DNA from: a virus
Length of the DNA stretch: 64,000 nucleotides
Strand: one strand, 5' to 3'
Virus record (IMG/VR): IMGVR_UViG_3300037189_017154
Coordinates: 17,188-81,187 of that record
In this document: piece by piece, positions 5,266 through 11,644 of the stretch
How the letters are laid out: each line of letters begins with the position of its first letter
Numbering within the stretch: position 1 is the stretch's first letter
The notes under the pieces: generated by a model
What the model was told of the DNA's origin: nothing
Seen by the model: only the letters and a program-made list of their open reading frames with translations
The model's database searches: none
Made by a program: the position numbers and the translations under genes

Positions 5266-5631
5266 ATGAGAGCAGTATTTACAGATGCCAAAAAGTGTGG
5301 TGCTAGTGAACTGGTGCTAACTGAAAACTGGTACGAGCAAATGAAGGAAGCAGTTGGGGGTTATGTCGAGATGGTTCGACTAACTGATTTCCTAACTATG
5401 TGGGTCAATGAAGAAGGTCTACTTCACGACTTGCCGATAAACGCAGTTGGCTCACTTGCTTACGGAGTTGCGTTTGATGCTATTGGAACACCAATCGCAG
5501 GGGACATCGTATTCACTGGTGGACTAAACGGCGAAGGTGAGCCAACTGGAATTACTCAGGATGGTCTTGATTGGCTAGCGATGGTTGGTCAGTACGGGAT
5601 TATTATGAACGCCAACAAGCGCAAAGACTAA
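5266..5631 (+). CDS. DUF3846-like protein
   Basis: 121 residues, AAAGGAG ribosome site. The pattern GGYVEMVRLTDFLTMWVNEE, then LPINAVGSLAYG and PIAGDIVFTGG matches the DUF3846 layout seen in many phages and plasmids, where a G-G-hydrophobic strand is followed by a VNEEG turn and a GD-V-TG strand. Biochemical role unknown. Own promoter at 5210 and terminator at 5650. Confidence 0.75.
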   Translation: MRAVFTDAKKCGASELVLTENWYEQMKEAVGGYVEMVRLTDFLTMWVNEEGLLHDLPINAVGSLAYGVAFDAIGTPIAGDIVFTGGLNGEGEPTGITQDGLDWLAMVGQYGIIMNANKRKD

Positions 5632-5649
5632 GTAATCTTTAGAGAGAAG

Positions 5650-5683
5650 CCAGACATCCGACAGGGTGTCTGGTTTTTCTTTT
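5650..5683 (+). terminator. Intrinsic terminator
   Basis: CCAGACA/TGTCTGG stem and TTTTTCTTTT. Confidence 0.85.
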
Positions 5684-5826
5684 ACGAGCTAGAGCAATTA
5701 CGATCCTAAACTAGCTGCAGATCATCCAGGGAGATCCTGGCCGGATCCTGGTTGCAGCTCAGCTCCGGATCTAGCTCAGCTCGCGATCCGGATCTAAAAA
5801 AAGTTTTAAAAATAGTGTGTTTGGAC

Positions 5827-5855
5827 TTGCGGAATAGTTTGGTTTCCTATACCAT
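5827..5855 (+). promoter_or_regulatory. Sigma-A-like promoter of RNA unit 2
   Basis: TTGCGG 5827-5832, TACCAT 5850-5855, spacing 17. The TACCAT -10 is shared with RNA unit 3 (9292-9297). Confidence 0.5.
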
Positions 5856-5861
5856 AGAGAT

Positions 5862-6090
5862 AACAAGGTTCCGACGGGAACTTTGGAGTGTGGCTGAATA
5901 GTTCTGAAAGTCAAATAGGCAGAACAAAGCAACGCCTGAACTTAGCGGTTCACCTTAGCGGGTAAAGGGCGGGTGTGCTCAAAGCGGTACTTAGAGACCA
6001 CATTGACTAGGCACTTCTGGTAAAAGCAATCCAGACACTCACTATGAACACCACGAAGCCCCTTGCGGAAACGCAGGGGGTTTCGTGCTT
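5862..6090 (+). ncRNA. Candidate structured noncoding RNA 2
   Basis: About 230 bases from promoter to terminator with no frame carrying a ribosome site. Visible pairs: GTTCC/GGAAC near the 5' end (5871-5880 area), GAGTGT (5886-5891) with ACACTC (6035-6040) closing the body, GTTCTG (5901-5906)/CAGAAC (5920-5925), GAAC (5938)/GTTC (5948), and CTGG (6017)/CCAG (6031) stacked on the closing helix. The terminator is 6052-6090. It resembles a multi-branched RNA; class unknown. Apart from this unit, the gap 5684-6160 is GATC/AGCT/CCGG spacer. Confidence 0.6.
6052..6090 (+). terminator. Intrinsic terminator of RNA unit 2
   Basis: CACGAA-CCCC-TGCG with CGCA-GGGG-TTTCGTG, GAAA loop. Confidence 0.8.
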
Positions 6091-6189
6091 CTGGCCAGCT
6101 TCACGGATCCATGGCCGGCCGGATCAGATCAAGCTAAGATCAATGCTAGGATCTTAGTTAGACACGCCAAAAAATTATTTCCAAAATAC

Positions 6190-6220
6190 TTGACAAAATG
6201 TCATTCCCGTATGGTACTAT
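6190..6220 (+). promoter_or_regulatory. Sigma-A-like promoter
   Basis: TTGACA 6190-6195, TACTAT 6215-6220, spacing 19; ACACGCCAAA at 6162-6171. Confidence 0.55.
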
Positions 6221-6263
6221 TTAGGTATGGCAAAAAGCCACAGACAATTAGGAAAGGAACCAA

Positions 6264-6533
6264 ATGTCTCAATTAGTTAGCACAGTAGTTAGATTTGTCG
6301 CACAGGAAAGAAATGTCAAGGAAGATTCTGTTACTGGAGTTCCTAGACTTATGGAAATTATCGGCTTCCTATGCGAAGATAAAATGGCAGACCTATCGGC
6401 TTCATACGAAATGGCTGTTCTAGCCTTGCGTATGTATGACGCCGAACTTGCCGTAGTCAAGCAAGTTGAAAAGGAAAAGCAGGCTGAAATCAAAAAGTAC
6501 TGGGACACAAAACTTGCTGAGTTCCCTGCCTAA
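6264..6533 (+). CDS. Helical protein of unknown function
   Basis: 89 residues, GGAAAGGA ribosome site. Long helices with a Lys/Glu-rich C-terminal segment (QVEKEKQAEIKKYWDTKL). No family recognised. Single-gene unit bounded by promoter 6190 and terminator 6548. Confidence 0.8.
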   Translation: MSQLVSTVVRFVAQERNVKEDSVTGVPRLMEIIGFLCEDKMADLSASYEMAVLALRMYDAELAVVKQVEKEKQAEIKKYWDTKLAEFPA

Positions 6534-6547
6534 TAAGTTCTAAACTT

Positions 6548-6580
6548 ACCCCCGAACGAAAGTTCGGGGGTTTAGTTTTA
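6548..6580 (+). terminator. Intrinsic terminator
   Basis: ACCCCCGAAC/GTTCGGGGGT, then TTAGTTTTA. Confidence 0.8.
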
Positions 6581-6696
6581 TTCAAGGATCTCTAAGCTCA
6601 CGCCGGCCGCCACGATCTAAACTCGCCAAACTAAATGTTGTAAAAATATTTGAAATGCGAGTAGAATGTAACTACGAACTACGAAAGGAAAACTAA

Positions 6697-6792
6697 ATGT
6701 TCGAAGACGCAATCAATGAAGAAGCCATCGAAGCACTTACCGAAGAGCAGGTGGATGAGGTTTTGGCAATTCTAATCAAGGCAGGTTACTAA
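6697..6792 (+). CDS. 31-residue acidic helical protein
   Basis: ATG at 6697 after GAAAGGA; stop TAA at 6790-6792 overlaps the next ATG. The peptide is one or two acidic helices (EEAIEALTEEQVDEVLAILI). A TTGTAA...TAGAAT promoter (spacing 18) lies about 6638-6667. May act with, or mainly serve to couple translation of, the next gene. Confidence 0.65.
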   Translation: MFEDAINEEAIEALTEEQVDEVLAILIKAGY

Positions 6793-7016
6793 TGGGCTAC
6801 TGGAAGATGAGAGGCTCATTCTCGGACTTGTTCGGACACGCAGAGCCAGAAGAGGTTACCGGTGTTTGGGGAGATTCACCGGCAGACATTATGGGCAACG
6901 CCATTGACCAAATTGTAAATACATTCCAAGAAGACATTGGAAGAATGCCAACCAAAACAGAGTTGAAGAACGGGTTGCTATTCACAATTCAAGTTATGGA
7001 TGAGTTGCCAGAATAG
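6792..7016 (+). CDS. Small protein of unknown function
   Basis: 74 residues, translationally coupled to the 6697 gene through TAATG. Contains EVTGVWGDSPADIMGNAID and a PTKTELKNGL segment. The tail is acidic. Not recognised. Terminator at 7031. Confidence 0.75.
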   Translation: MGYWKMRGSFSDLFGHAEPEEVTGVWGDSPADIMGNAIDQIVNTFQEDIGRMPTKTELKNGLLFTIQVMDELPE

Positions 7017-7030
7017 GTGATGACTCACCG

Positions 7031-7064
7031 AAAGCCCTAGCTTATGCTAGGGCTTTTACTTTAT
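7031..7064 (+). terminator. Intrinsic terminator
   Basis: AAAGCCCTAGC/GCTAGGGCTTTT stem. Confidence 0.8.
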
Positions 7065-7119
7065 AGATCTGTTTCCGGATCACCGGATAGAAGCTCCGGA
7101 AACACGCGAAAAGAATAAG

Positions 7120-7149
7120 TTGCGAAATGTCAGGGCTAGGGTGTAATCT
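7120..7149 (+). promoter_or_regulatory. Sigma-A-like promoter
   Basis: TTGCGA 7120-7125, TAATCT 7144-7149, spacing 18. The 20 bases ending here (GTCAGGGCTAGGGTGTAATC) are repeated at the 7577 promoter. Confidence 0.65.
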
Positions 7150-7177
7150 AGTTATACCCTAACGAAAGGAAATCAAA

Positions 7178-7516
7178 ATGGGCGACAGGTCAAGAATTAT
7201 TGTAAAGAGTGAGAGTTTCCCTAACGCTATTCACCTTTACGGACATTGGGCAGGGACAGACAACCTAACTGCCGTAGTAAATGTTTTAGCCAAGACAGAC
7301 AGAATTGGCGACCCTAGTTATCTAACGGCTCAACTTTTTTATGAGTTCGCTAGTGATTACGATGGCAATTTAGGTTTTGGTATCAGCGTAGATGATGATG
7401 GAGTTTTTGACGACAACTCACCAATTACTATTTTTGCCGATAATGGTGATGTTGCTTATCAAGATTACTTTTATACCAAGCAAGAGTTTTTGGAAAAGTT
7501 TGGAGTTAGTGTCTAG
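7178..7516 (+). CDS. Phage protein of the MGDRS family, unknown function
   Basis: 112 residues, GAAAGGA ribosome site. The MGDRSRIIVK start, IHLYGHWAGTDNL and YLTAQLFYEF segments recall a small conserved family found in phages and prophages, with IYLYGHWAG as hallmark. No catalytic motif. Acidic and Asp-rich in the middle. Likely cytoplasmic; function not known to me. Confidence 0.75.
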   Translation: MGDRSRIIVKSESFPNAIHLYGHWAGTDNLTAVVNVLAKTDRIGDPSYLTAQLFYEFASDYDGNLGFGISVDDDGVFDDNSPITIFADNGDVAYQDYFYTKQEFLEKFGVSV

Positions 7517-7576
7517 GCGAAAGCCTAGGCACTACCAAGCTTCACTAAAACAGATCTAAACTCACCGGCCGGAATG

Positions 7577-7606
7577 TTGACATATGTCAGGGCTAGGGTG
7601 TAATCT
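7577..7606 (+). promoter_or_regulatory. Sigma-A-like promoter
   Basis: TTGACA 7577-7582, TAATCT 7601-7606, spacing 18. The best -35 match of the set. Confidence 0.7.
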
Positions 7607-7634
7607 AGACTTATCAAGACGAAGGGAGTTCACT

Positions 7635-7850
7635 ATGGCAAAGCCAAGCGTGAAACTTGTAAAGGAATGGACAATCGCTTACGACAGCGACCTAGTTACA
7701 GTTAGTTACGGAACAGCAGTGTTTGAGCAGGACTATTGGAAATTAGTGAACAAGGTAACTAAAAAGACAACCTATTTTTACGGGGAGTCTGCGTGGTCAA
7801 ACGCTAGGCGTATTGCTAGCGACACAGACTTTGGTGCGTGGAGTATCTAA
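7635..7850 (+). CDS. Small beta-rich protein of unknown function
   Basis: 71 residues from the ATG at 7635, chosen because GAAGGGAG lies 7 bases upstream; the longer frame from 7584 crosses the promoter. Alternating beta-like pattern (LVTVSYGTAVFEQDYW, KKTTYFYGESAW). The stop TAA overlaps the next ATG at 7850. Confidence 0.75.
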   Translation: MAKPSVKLVKEWTIAYDSDLVTVSYGTAVFEQDYWKLVNKVTKKTTYFYGESAWSNARRIASDTDFGAWSI

Positions 7851-8041
7851 TGGAAACTTGCGTATTGTGTGTTGAGAAAAGACACAAAATCTATTGGGGC
7901 GAAATGTCTGAAAAAGATATGGAACTATCCGGAGTCACTTATCACAAGTGTTCATTCTGTTCATACGAACCTCTAATTTGGAATACCGGTATTGGAGATG
8001 CTAGTTGCGAGAGTTGTGGCAAATGGCAGAACGAGAGTTAG
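7850..8041 (+). CDS. Zinc-ribbon protein, 63 residues
   Basis: The ATG at 7850 overlaps the previous stop (TAATG). Three Cys pairs: CVLC, CSFC and CESC. A zinc-ribbon or double-knuckle fold is expected. Second gene of the 7635-8171 unit. Confidence 0.75.
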   Translation: METCVLCVEKRHKIYWGEMSEKDMELSGVTYHKCSFCSYEPLIWNTGIGDASCESCGKWQNES

Positions 8042-8054
8042 GGGAGAGACTCTA

Positions 8055-8171
8055 ATGGCCGATCAATGTGAACACGAGAACCTAAAACACGCTGATAGTT
8101 CGGCTCACTTAGCTTTCTGCCCGGACTGCGACCTAGAGTTTTTTTGTGAATGTGAAAATCCGGATTCGTAA
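8055..8171 (+). CDS. Cys/His mini-protein, 38 residues
   Basis: ATG at 8055 after GGGGAGAG. Contains CEHE, CPDC and CEC with several His, a likely zinc knuckle. Third gene of the unit. No terminator is obvious before the next promoter at 8200. Confidence 0.65.
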   Translation: MADQCEHENLKHADSSAHLAFCPDCDLEFFCECENPDS

Positions 8172-8199
8172 ACGGATCTAGTTTTATTCCAATATGTGC

Positions 8200-8227
8200 T
8201 TGCGTTTTTTGTTTTATGGTGTAGTCT
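8200..8227 (+). promoter_or_regulatory. Sigma-A-like promoter
   Basis: TTGCGT 8200-8205, TAGTCT 8222-8227, spacing 16. Confidence 0.5.
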
Positions 8228-8256
8228 AGTTATGTAGTTAGACGGAAGGAAATCAA

Positions 8257-8469
8257 ATGAACTTACTACAAGCTGAAATCCTAGTTATCAACCTTGAGCA
8301 CGAAATCAAAGCAGACGGAAAAATGTCTTTCGGCGAACCGGCTATGAAATCTATTAGCCGGCTTTTAGGAATTGACGCCTACAAGACTTTCGGGCGTGGC
8401 GTAAAGGGCCGCCAAGCTGCGCTCGATTGGCTGCGAGAACAAATCGCCGAGAACACGCCGGCAGAGTAA
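8257..8469 (+). CDS. Small protein of unknown function
   Basis: 70 residues, GGAAGGA ribosome site. Helical N-terminus followed by ISRLLGIDAYKTFGRGVKGR, basic in the centre. Possible nucleic-acid binder from charge alone. Terminator 8489. Confidence 0.75.
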   Translation: MNLLQAEILVINLEHEIKADGKMSFGEPAMKSISRLLGIDAYKTFGRGVKGRQAALDWLREQIAENTPAE

Positions 8470-8488
8470 AAAAGCTCTATCAATGTGA

Positions 8489-8516
8489 AAACCCCTGGGA
8501 AACCAGGGGTTTTTGC
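8489..8516 (+). terminator. Intrinsic terminator
   Basis: AAACCCCTGG/CCAGGGGTTTTT stem. Confidence 0.8.
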
Positions 8517-8545
8517 TATTTTTGCCGGAAAATAGATCTAAATTG

Positions 8546-8575
8546 TTGCTTATGATCATGATCACCCTTTATAAT
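8546..8575 (+). promoter_or_regulatory. Sigma-A-like promoter of the lipoprotein gene
   Basis: TTGCTT 8546-8551, TATAAT 8570-8575, spacing 18. This has the only consensus TATAAT among the arm promoters listed here. Confidence 0.65.
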
Positions 8576-8583
8576 TTAGGAAT

Positions 8584-8617
8584 ACTGATCTTCGGATCAG
8601 TAGTTGGGAGACCCGAC
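8584..8617 (+). promoter_or_regulatory. Two-hairpin 5' leader of the lipoprotein gene
   Basis: ACTGATC-TTCG-GATCAGT (8584-8601) is a 7-bp stem capped by a UUCG tetraloop. GTTGGG-AGA-CCCGAC (8603-8617) follows. They begin at the likely transcript start and probably stabilise the mRNA 5' end. Confidence 0.6.
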
Positions 8618-8658
8618 AATAAACGACCTGTACTAACGCAAGGAAAGGTGGTCGCTAA

Positions 8659-9219
8659 ATGAAGAGGTTCATCACAATAGCTAGTGTGCTCCTACTACTA
8701 GCTGGATGTTCATCAGCTGCAGCTGGATATGATCGAAAGCCGGTCGATCCTGTGCAGAAATTGAGTATTGTAAAAGCTAAGACTTTTACCCAAAAGGTAA
8801 AGTCTCAGCGTAATGCAATACGGATGAAGCAGGTTCTAAAGTACCTACGGACTAGAGTGGATCGGACATCGTATGTCTTTTCCGGATCTAGCCCTAGGGG
8901 ATGGGACTGCTCGGGATTGGTACGCTGGACCTATGAACGGTTTGGCCTAGAAATCCCTCACTCTGCCAATAAGCAAGCGCATATTGGTAAGCGTGTATCT
9001 CACCCCGTCCCTGGGGATATAGTTGTGTTCGCTTATAACGGCAGCACTAACTTTTATCACGCTGCGATCTATCTAGGGAACGGAAAGATCATTAACGCTC
9101 ACTACGGAGCTGGTACCACGATCATTCAACCATTGAGTGATTACAAAAGTGGCCAGATCCGGTTTGTTAGGGTTATTGATCAATTTGTCCCTAAAAAAGT
9201 TGGATCGTATTTCAACTAA
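8659..9219 (+). CDS. NlpC/P60 peptidoglycan hydrolase lipoprotein
   Basis: 186 residues. Signal peptide 1-16 ends in the lipobox LLAGC with Cys17 as lipidation site. The NlpC/P60 domain spans about 55-175: WDCSGL gives catalytic Cys84, YHAAIYLG gives His134, and NAH (146-148) supplies the third polar residue. The family are cysteine peptidases cutting D-Glu to diamino acid bonds in the cell-wall stem peptide. A membrane-anchored, phage-encoded copy outside the lysis cassette could remodel the wall of infected cells or block superinfection; that is inference. The gene is GATC-rich, unlike neighbouring small genes, and has its own strong promoter and structured leader. Confidence 0.88.
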   Translation: MKRFITIASVLLLLAGCSSAAAGYDRKPVDPVQKLSIVKAKTFTQKVKSQRNAIRMKQVLKYLRTRVDRTSYVFSGSSPRGWDCSGLVRWTYERFGLEIPHSANKQAHIGKRVSHPVPGDIVVFAYNGSTNFYHAAIYLGNGKIINAHYGAGTTIIQPLSDYKSGQIRFVRVIDQFVPKKVGSYFN

Positions 9220-9228
9220 ATACGGAAA

Positions 9229-9256
9229 GAGCTACAGCTTACGCTGTAGCTCTTTT
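9229..9256 (+). terminator. Intrinsic terminator
   Basis: GAGCTACAGC-TTAC-GCTGTAGCTC followed by TTTTT. Confidence 0.88.
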
Positions 9257-9268
9257 TCCGTTTTAGAG

Positions 9269-9297
9269 TTGCTTTTTGTTTTGTAATCTGCTACCAT
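9269..9297 (+). promoter_or_regulatory. Sigma-A-like promoter of RNA unit 3
   Basis: TTGCTT 9269-9274, TACCAT 9292-9297, spacing 17; same -10 as RNA unit 2. Confidence 0.5.
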
Positions 9298-9303
9298 CAT
9301 AAA

Positions 9304-9445
9304 GAGCCAATCAATAACGGTTTGTCATATTGTTTGGTTGGCTCGGCTTAGTAGTTTTTTGATTGTATTTCCCTACTAAGTCAGTTGTTTCCTTTCCATA
9401 AAGGCTCCCCGATAGTTTGTATTCCTATCGGGGAGTTTTATTTTT
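9304..9445 (+). ncRNA. Candidate structured noncoding RNA 3
   Basis: About 140 bases. The predicted start is followed at once by GAGCCAA (9304-9310), which pairs with TTGGCTC (9338-9344). CTTAGTAG (9347-9354) pairs with CTACTAAG (9373-9380). The terminator CTCCCCGATAG/CTATCGGGGAG is 9405-9435. Between the second stem and the terminator lies GTTTCCTTTCC (9387-9397), complementary to the GGAAAGG and AAAGGAAAC ribosome sites of many arm genes; CCTTT can also pair locally with AAAGG (9400-9404). No reading frame with a start signal. This unit fills the gap 9257-9450. Confidence 0.62.
9405..9445 (+). terminator. Intrinsic terminator of RNA unit 3
   Basis: 11-bp perfect stem with TTTTATTTTT tail. 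Confidence 0.88.
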
Positions 9446-9471
9446 ACGGAGGATCTAATTCTGGCGTGTTG

Positions 9472-9500
9472 TTGCGAATGTCGGTAGTAAGGTGTAATCT
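9472..9500 (+). promoter_or_regulatory. Sigma-A-like promoter
   Basis: TTGCGA 9472-9477, TAATCT 9495-9500, spacing 17. Confidence 0.6.
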
Positions 9501-9523
9501 GGTTATGACGAAAGGAAGTCATA

Positions 9524-9706
9524 ATGATTGGTGAAATTATCGCTATCAAAGTTATTGCTAAAATCGCAACCAAGGTATTAGCCCCGATTGCTAACGAACA
9601 CAAATCTCTAGACATTGCTCACAAGGTAGTGTCTGGTCTTGATAGTGTTGGAATTGACGATGTAAAGGAACTTGTATCTCTTAGGCGTAAAAAGAGAGTA
9701 AGGTGA
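9524..9706 (+). CDS. Small protein with hydrophobic N-terminus
   Basis: 60 residues, GAAAGGA ribosome site. Residues 1-24 are hydrophobic but interrupted by lysines (EIIAIKVIAKIATKVLAPIA), more like an amphipathic helix than a full membrane span. The C-terminus is very basic (SLRRKKRVR). Could bind membrane or nucleic acid. Unknown. Confidence 0.75.
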   Translation: MIGEIIAIKVIAKIATKVLAPIANEHKSLDIAHKVVSGLDSVGIDDVKELVSLRRKKRVR

Positions 9707-9710
9707 GACT

Positions 9711-9917
9711 ATGGAAAAGTGTTCGAGATGCGATAGAGATGTTGAGTTAGAACTTACTAGTTCGGAGTTCGGGGAGTGTCCGGAATGTAATGAAATCACG
9801 GAGCAAGAGATCTCTAAGAATGAAGCAATTATGGAGCAGGTATTCACTAGGCACGAAGCTGAGAGTGAAGCTGTAATCAAGGGGATCCAGGAAAGAATGG
9901 GAAGGTTCTACGACTAG
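9711..9917 (+). CDS. Zinc-ribbon protein with helical tail
   Basis: 68 residues. Two Cys pairs, CSRC and CPEC, about 20 residues apart form a typical zinc ribbon; a long acidic helix follows. Four bases after the previous stop with GGTGAG as ribosome site. Second gene of the unit. Confidence 0.75.
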   Translation: MEKCSRCDRDVELELTSSEFGECPECNEITEQEISKNEAIMEQVFTRHEAESEAVIKGIQERMGRFYD

Positions 9918-9960
9918 CTGCTCCGGCCGGTAAAGGATCTAAAAATAATTATTTATTTCG

Positions 9961-9986
9961 GGAATAAATCTAAGAAGTAATCAGTT
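9961..9986 (+). promoter_or_regulatory. ECF-type promoter GGAAT-N18-GTT
   Basis: GGAAT 9961-9965, GTT 9984-9986, with no sigma-A -35 in the region. GTT to ATG is 25 bases, the same as at 10222 and 12160. Confidence 0.7.
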
Positions 9987-10008
9987 CTTATTCTTGGAAA
10001 GGATACTT

Positions 10009-10212
10009 ATGTTTATAGAGCAACCCAGAGATGCCGAAATGGCAGAACTATTTGCGTTAGGTCTAATCAAAGAGCCTAAGGAAGAACCAAGACTAATCCT
10101 TGTTCCTTGTAAGCACCCGAAGTGGTGTAAGACACACGGGACTACACGGATTAGGTTTAGAATCCTGAAAAATAGAATCAAAAGAATTCTAAAATTTGGG
10201 AATAAATCCTAA
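10009..10212 (+). CDS. Small basic protein of unknown function
   Basis: 67 residues from the ATG at 10009, preceded by GGAAAGGA. Residues 35-45 hold CKHPKWCKTHG, a possible zinc site; the C-terminus is strongly basic (RIRFRILKNRIKRILKFG). Its last codons include the GGGAATAAAT of the next ECF-type promoter, so the promoter is partly coding. Confidence 0.75.
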   Translation: MFIEQPRDAEMAELFALGLIKEPKEEPRLILVPCKHPKWCKTHGTTRIRFRILKNRIKRILKFGNKS

Positions 10213-10224
10213 ACAAATCTAGTT
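10199..10224 (+). promoter_or_regulatory. ECF-type promoter GGAAT-N18-GTT
   Basis: GGAAT 10199-10203, GTT 10222-10224; begins inside the preceding gene. Confidence 0.65.
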
Positions 10225-10246
10225 CTATTTACTGAAAGGAAAATAA

Positions 10247-10408
10247 ATGACTAATCAAATCCCAGACCCAGACCAGAACCCGTTACTGAAATCACCACGC
10301 CTAAACCTAGAAACAGGTGAAGGGCGTAGAAGTTTCTTAGAGTGGTTATTTGACCCCGAAGTTGATAAAGCCTTTGAGCAGGCTTTCCCGTTAGAAGAAG
10401 GAGAGTGA
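10247..10408 (+). CDS. Small acidic protein of unknown function
   Basis: 53 residues, GAAAGGA ribosome site, 25 bases after the GTT of the promoter. Pro/Asp-rich N-terminus (MTNQIPDPDQNPLLKSPRLN) and an FLEWLFDPEVDKAFEQAF segment. Not recognised. The next gene starts two bases after the stop. Confidence 0.7.
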   Translation: MTNQIPDPDQNPLLKSPRLNLETGEGRRSFLEWLFDPEVDKAFEQAFPLEEGE

Positions 10409-10410
10409 GA

Positions 10411-10575
10411 GTGAGAGCAAGAGTGAAGCTAACACCTGAACAGATCACTGAGTTGGATAAGTTCCAGACACGGAAGCTCTATGAGTTTGTCTATCTAGGG
10501 ATGGCCGCCGGTATCATCCCCTTTGTCCCTAACCTAAGACTTAGCCGGATGGTGAGGAAGCTAAAACAGATCTAA
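10411..10575 (+). CDS. Small basic protein, GTG start
   Basis: 54 residues from a GTG at 10411, two bases past the previous stop, with GAAGGAGAG upstream. Sequence has LTPEQITELDKFQTRKLYEF then a hydrophobic stretch (FVYLGMAAGIIPFVP) and a basic tail. Possibly membrane-associated. The stop lies in the GATCTAA motif common to spacer ends, so the 3' end may be read into spacer. Confidence 0.55.
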   Translation: MRARVKLTPEQITELDKFQTRKLYEFVYLGMAAGIIPFVPNLRLSRMVRKLKQI

Positions 10576-10592
10576 ACTCGCCTAAGTAAATG

Positions 10593-10622
10593 TTGCGAAA
10601 TGTCTGTTGCTCAGTGTAAACT
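10593..10622 (+). promoter_or_regulatory. Sigma-A-like promoter (class archetype)
   Basis: TTGCGA 10593-10598, TAAACT 10617-10622, spacing 18. Confidence 0.7.
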
Positions 10623-10651
10623 GAAACACCAACTAGGAAAAGGAGTGTCTT

Positions 10652-10888
10652 ATGACTCACGCTGTTTATCTAAGAGACGATGTATTTGGAGATGTAATCG
10701 AAGCTTTATGGTTCTGTTCGGATCCTTGTGCTAGAACTCACCCTGAGTATCAGGGCTGGAACGGTTGCCAAGAAAACTACTCGCAACCAAACTGCCAGAA
10801 CGAAATGTGTAAAGAAGCCTTGAGTTGGTATTGCGAAGATGAGCAAATCTGGTATATTGGAGATACACCACAAGAGAAAGCGAACTAA
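10652..10888 (+). CDS. Cys-rich small protein
   Basis: 78 residues, AAAGGAG ribosome site. Six Cys (FCSDPCARTH, GCQENYSQPNCQNEMCKEAL, WYC) may bind zinc or iron. Acidic, Trp-rich. First gene of a five-gene coupled unit (10652-11595). Confidence 0.75.
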   Translation: MTHAVYLRDDVFGDVIEALWFCSDPCARTHPEYQGWNGCQENYSQPNCQNEMCKEALSWYCEDEQIWYIGDTPQEKAN

Positions 10889-11049
10889 TGGAAATCATTG
10901 ACCAAATCCTAAAAAACTTAGTCAAGTCTGGCAGAGTTGATAAAGAAGATAACGCTTATGCGTATCTTGCTGGAATGGCTTTCGCTGTTCTTACAGAAGA
11001 ACAGCAACAAGAAATCTTAGCGATTACTGAAAAGGAGTATGAGCATTGA
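10888..11049 (+). CDS. Small helical protein
   Basis: 53 residues, ATG overlaps the previous stop (TAATG at 10886-10890). Contains AYAYLAGMAFAVLTEEQQQEIL. Coupled within the unit; function unknown. Confidence 0.7.
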   Translation: MEIIDQILKNLVKSGRVDKEDNAYAYLAGMAFAVLTEEQQQEILAITEKEYEH

Positions 11050-11231
11050 GCAAGTATGTAAAACACCTAACTAATGACGAACTGCTAGAACGCTTGGCAG
11101 ATGAGTTAGCAACTATGCACAAGGAAACCTACATTGAGTTAGGTTCTTGGGAAACTGCCAGAGAGTTAGTAGAGCGTTTCTACGAAGTAAATACCGAAGT
11201 GACTGTTGGCAGAAAAAAGGAACAGAGATGA
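11046..11231 (+). CDS. Small helical protein with TTG start
   Basis: 61 residues from a TTG at 11046 that overlaps the previous TGA (ATTGA). AAAGGAG sits 9 bases upstream, which fixes this start. Acidic helices (NDELLERLADELATMH). Unknown function. Confidence 0.65.
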   Translation: MSKYVKHLTNDELLERLADELATMHKETYIELGSWETARELVERFYEVNTEVTVGRKKEQR

Positions 11232-11377
11232 ATAAACTAAACCACATTCTATCTATGCTCTCCGGTGAAAGTCAGATCGATGTGTTTCTTCTTGCCGAAG
11301 ATGAAGCTTTGGTTGAGATGATTACGAGTGGAACTGATTACGCTGAACTGCTAGACTATCTAAACGATAATTACTAG
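11228..11377 (+). CDS. Small acidic protein
   Basis: 49 residues from the ATG at 11228, overlapping the previous stop (ATGA), with AAAAAGGA upstream. The upstream in-frame extension from 11147 lies inside the previous gene and is less likely. Acidic, helical. Confidence 0.7.
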   Translation: MNKLNHILSMLSGESQIDVFLLAEDEALVEMITSGTDYAELLDYLNDNY

Positions 11378-11388
11378 GAAAGGAAATT

Positions 11389-11595
11389 ATGTTTAGGAAA
11401 TACTATGTCTATATTTTTGATTGCGTTCATTGTGCCAAGTTCTACGGAGAGCAATCTCTAACTAGAACTGGTGAATTGCTTTGTCCGTCTTGTGGAGCAG
11501 AGCAGTGGAAAGAAAGCGATTATGTTGAGAAGATGAGAGTGAAGCGTAAGCCTAAACCCTTTGACCCCTTGATTGCTTTTGCCGATTACATCTAA
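11389..11595 (+). CDS. Zinc-ribbon protein
   Basis: 68 residues, AGGAAAGGA ribosome site. CVHC and CPSC pairs about 20 residues apart give a zinc ribbon; the tail is basic then aromatic. Last gene of the unit, followed by the terminator at 11613. Confidence 0.75.
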   Translation: MFRKYYVYIFDCVHCAKFYGEQSLTRTGELLCPSCGAEQWKESDYVEKMRVKRKPKPFDPLIAFADYI

Positions 11596-11612
11596 TCATT
11601 CTTCACAAAGCT

Positions 11613-11644
11613 TCCCCGGTGATCACTAGATCGCCGGGGATCTT
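11613..11644 (+). terminator. Intrinsic terminator
   Basis: TCCCCGG/CCGGGGA stem with paired GATC repeats inside the loop and a short T tract. Confidence 0.65.

Noticed and set aside
3087-6090. tRNA or tmRNA genes in the noncoding units
   Set aside because: No cloverleaf with acceptor and T-arm (TTCGA/ATCC) could be assembled by eye; a tRNAscan run would settle it.
6085-6276. 63-codon + frame before the 6264 gene
   Set aside because: Starts inside a terminator and overlaps the promoter and start of a well-signalled gene.
9376-9615. Minus-strand frame over RNA unit 3 and the 9524 gene
   Set aside because: Opposes a clear gene with a ribosome site and spans a terminator.
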